A program made the position numbers and the translations under genes. The notes beneath the pieces were generated by a model. That model ran no database searches. It saw only the letters and a program-made list of their open reading frames with translations, and was not told the origin of the DNA. From contig JAEXNZ010000483.1 in assembly GCA_023439425.1 (NCBI GenBank), forward strand, positions 1 through 5,414: a stretch of 5,414 nucleotides of DNA, given 5' to 3'. Source of the stretch: Pseudomonadota bacterium (GTDB taxonomy: Bacteria > Pseudomonadota > Gammaproteobacteria > Xanthomonadales > Xanthomonadaceae). Shown one piece after another: positions 4,046 to 5,414 of the stretch (within the stretch, counting starts at the first letter, position 1; the number at the start of each line of letters is the position of its first letter).

Positions 4046-5089
4046 ATGGCACCAACGTCCTCTTCCTTGTGTCTTTTGCGTTTGTCGGCGCTGGGCGATG
4101 TGACCCATGTGGTACCCCTGGTGCGCACCCTGCAGCGCGGCCTGCCGGGCACGGAACTGCACTGGATCATCGACAAGGTGGGCCAGAAACTGCTCGACGG
4201 CCTGCCCGGCGTGGTCTTCCACACCTACGACAAGAAGACCGGCCTGCAAGGCATGCGCGCCCTGCGCCAGAGCCTGCCGCCGGGCCGTTTCGAGGCGCTG
4301 CTGCAGATGCAGGTCGCCTTCCGGGCCAACGTGTTGTCCGCATTTGTCCCGGCCAGACGCCGGATCGGCTACGACAAAGCCCGCTCCAAGGACCTGCACG
4401 GGCTTTTCATCAACGAACGCATTGCCGACCGCCCGGGCATCCATGTACTGGATGCGATGGGCAGCTTCTGCGAGCCGCTGGGGCTGAAGCAGACCGAGGT
4501 GAGCTGGGACCTGGCGGTGCCACAGGCGGCGGTGGACTGGGCCCAGGCGCAGTGGGACGACGATGGCCGCCCGGTGCTGATGATCTCGCCCTGCTCCAGC
4601 CATGTGCGCCGCAACTGGTATGCCGACCGCTATGCGGCGGTGGCCAATCACGCGGCCAGCTGCGGCTGGCGGGTGGTGCTGTGCGGCGGCCGCAGCGAGC
4701 TGGAGCGGAACATGGCCGACGCCATCCAGGCCCAGCTGCAGACCCCGGCACTGGACCTGGTGGGCAAGGACACGCTGAAGCAGCTTCCGGCCCTGCTGGC
4801 CCGCGCGGCACTGGTGATGACCCCGGATTCGGGCCCGATGCACATTGCCAATGCGATGGGGGCCAAGGTGCTGGGCCTGCATGCGGCCAGCAACCCGCAC
4901 CGCAGCGGCCCGTACTCGGACCGCCGCTACTGCGTGAACCGCTATGACGATGCGGCCCGCAAATACCTGGGCAAGCCGGGGGCCGAGCTGAAATGGGGCA
5001 CCAAGATCGAATTCGACGACGTGATGGAGTTGATCACCGTCGAGGACGGCATTGCCGCGTTTGAACGGTATGTGGCCGATCACCGGTAA
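4046..5089 (+). CDS. opsX: LPS core heptosyltransferase-like glycosyltransferase, family GT9 (OpsX)
   Basis: This 347-residue protein belongs to glycosyltransferase family 9, the ADP-heptose:LPS heptosyltransferases (WaaC/WaaF type), and resembles xanthomonad OpsX, needed for LPS core and, in Xanthomonas, linked to EPS and virulence. The N-terminal motif LRLSALGDVTH (11-21) contains the acidic residue (D18) typical of the acceptor side. The C-terminal nucleotide-sugar half shows SPCSSHVRRNW (181-191), VVLCGG (210-215) and TPDSGPMHIANAMGAKVLGLHA (starting at 259), the conserved GT9 donor-binding loop. It should act at the inner face of the cytoplasmic membrane. The transferred sugar is not certain. 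ATG at 4046 is the first start consistent with family N-termini; upstream open frame is antisense kdkA. Pairing with kdkA fits a core-assembly cluster. A 10-bp hairpin encloses the stop codon. Confidence 0.9.
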   Translation: MAPTSSSLCLLRLSALGDVTHVVPLVRTLQRGLPGTELHWIIDKVGQKLLDGLPGVVFHTYDKKTGLQGMRALRQSLPPGRFEALLQMQVAFRANVLSAFVPARRRIGYDKARSKDLHGLFINERIADRPGIHVLDAMGSFCEPLGLKQTEVSWDLAVPQAAVDWAQAQWDDDGRPVLMISPCSSHVRRNWYADRYAAVANHAASCGWRVVLCGGRSELERNMADAIQAQLQTPALDLVGKDTLKQLPALLARAALVMTPDSGPMHIANAMGAKVLGLHAASNPHRSGPYSDRRYCVNRYDDAARKYLGKPGAELKWGTKIEFDDVMELITVEDGIAAFERYVADHR

Positions 5090-5102
5090 CAGGGTGATCG
5101 GC
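5075..5102. terminator. Perfect 10-bp hairpin around the opsX stop codon, possible bidirectional terminator
   Basis: GCCGATCACC (5075-5084) and GGTGATCGGC (5093-5102) are perfect inverted arms with loop GGTAACAG, which contains the TAA stop. A second small hairpin GGCGG-TGC-CCGCC (5100-5112) follows. The site lies between opsX and the convergent DUF6165-like gene, only 24 bases apart. There is no U tract on either strand, so any termination would be imperfect or Rho-assisted. Confidence 0.5.
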
Positions 5103-5113
5103 GGTGCCCGCCG

Positions 5114-5414
5114 TTAAACGTGCCTGTAGGACTTTTCTTCGACGTACGCCGAGCCCAGCGCCAGGTTGATGTCCTTCTTGATCCGGGCGCGCTCATCGTT
5201 CTGCAGGTAGACGCTGCGGGCCAACTCGATGAAGGCCGGACCGAAATCCTGGGCCTTGTCCTGCAGTCGGATGTTGTCCTCGATGTCCCACAGGCGTTCG
5301 TTGACCGCCTTGAGGTCGGCACGCAGCTTGGCGATGTCCTTCACCCCGGCCGGGTGCGCAAGCCAGGTTTTTTCCAGCGCGCTCAGCTCGGTGCGGATAT
5401 TGGCCAGCTTGGCC
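5114..5414 (-). CDS. DUF6165-like protein, 5' end outside the window
   Basis: The last 99 residues are visible, and the frame is open to the window edge (23 codons before a GTG at 5344, which I read as an internal valine). The sequence is hydrophilic and rich in charged residues, with a helical, coiled-coil-like character: two long helices around KLANIRTELSALEK and KLRADLKAVNERLWDIEDNI, then the conserved tail NDERARIKKDINLALGSAYV. I recall this tail and the LWDIEDxIR stretch from proteins annotated DUF6165 beside LPS genes in xanthomonads. No function is known. No membrane segment is seen in this part. It ends TAA and converges with opsX. Confidence 0.8.
   Translation of the reverse strand, partial: AKLANIRTELSALEKTWLAHPAGVKDIAKLRADLKAVNERLWDIEDNIRLQDKAQDFGPAFIELARSVYLQNDERARIKKDINLALGSAYVEEKSYRHV

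Noticed and set aside
4025..5083. Minus-strand frame continuous with kdkA, suggesting a 602-residue kinase
   Set aside because: It is antisense to opsX. KdkA family proteins are about 249 residues, which matches the start at 4024.
5114..5344. GTG at 5344 as the start of the DUF6165-like gene
   Set aside because: The frame continues upstream to the window edge with similar charged, helical character, and no ribosome site precedes the GTG, so it is more likely an internal valine of a truncated view.

Overview
The window is chromosomal DNA from a high-GC gammaproteobacterium, most likely Stenotrophomonas (S. maltophilia complex) or a close xanthomonad. Two things point there. First, five short palindromes carry a GTAG head next to a GC-rich stem, matching the SMAG/GTAG REP elements of S. 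maltophilia. Second, a kdkA-like Kdo kinase gene is divergent from an opsX-like heptosyltransferase gene, an LPS-core pair known from Xanthomonas. No search was run, so family names rest on recognised motifs and on length.

Left part (1-1850). An intrinsic terminator with a 12-T tract ends an unseen upstream gene. About 250 bases without a gene follow and hold three strong hairpins. Next is an inverted pair of REPs, 14 bases ahead of a small GNAT acetyltransferase gene (378-833, +). Convergent to it is a gene of the isocitrate lyase/PEP mutase superfamily (866-1660, -), whose TAG stop codon is part of the GTAG head of a REP. Another REP lies upstream of that gene.

Middle part (1847-2520). A gdx (sugE) guanidinium exporter gene (1847-2164, -) has a leader that looks like a guanidine-II (mini-ykkC) riboswitch. 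Two hairpins are present: CCAGG-ACGG-CCTGG, and a variant GGAGG-AACGA-CCTCC with one extra loop base. An AAAGGAGG Shine-Dalgarno sequence sits just downstream and could compete with the hairpin strands. A REP variant and an 8-bp-arm inverted repeat lie between this leader and the divergent ffs gene, which encodes 4.5S SRP RNA (about 2389-2501, +). The ffs gene has an extended -10 promoter, a UUCG leader hairpin and a terminator that touches the stop codon of the next gene.

Right part (2520-5414). An MBL-fold hydrolase gene (2520-3275, -) is translationally coupled (TGATG overlap) to kdkA (3275-4024, -). opsX (4046-5089, +) diverges from kdkA across only 21 bases. A partial DUF6165-like gene (5114-5414, -) converges on opsX, with a 10-bp hairpin around the opsX stop codon. 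kdkA and opsX both act on the LPS inner core: kdkA phosphorylates Kdo and opsX is expected to transfer a core sugar.

The most interesting signal is the candidate guanidine-II riboswitch with an atypical first loop, followed by the way REP elements are built into gene ends and leaders.
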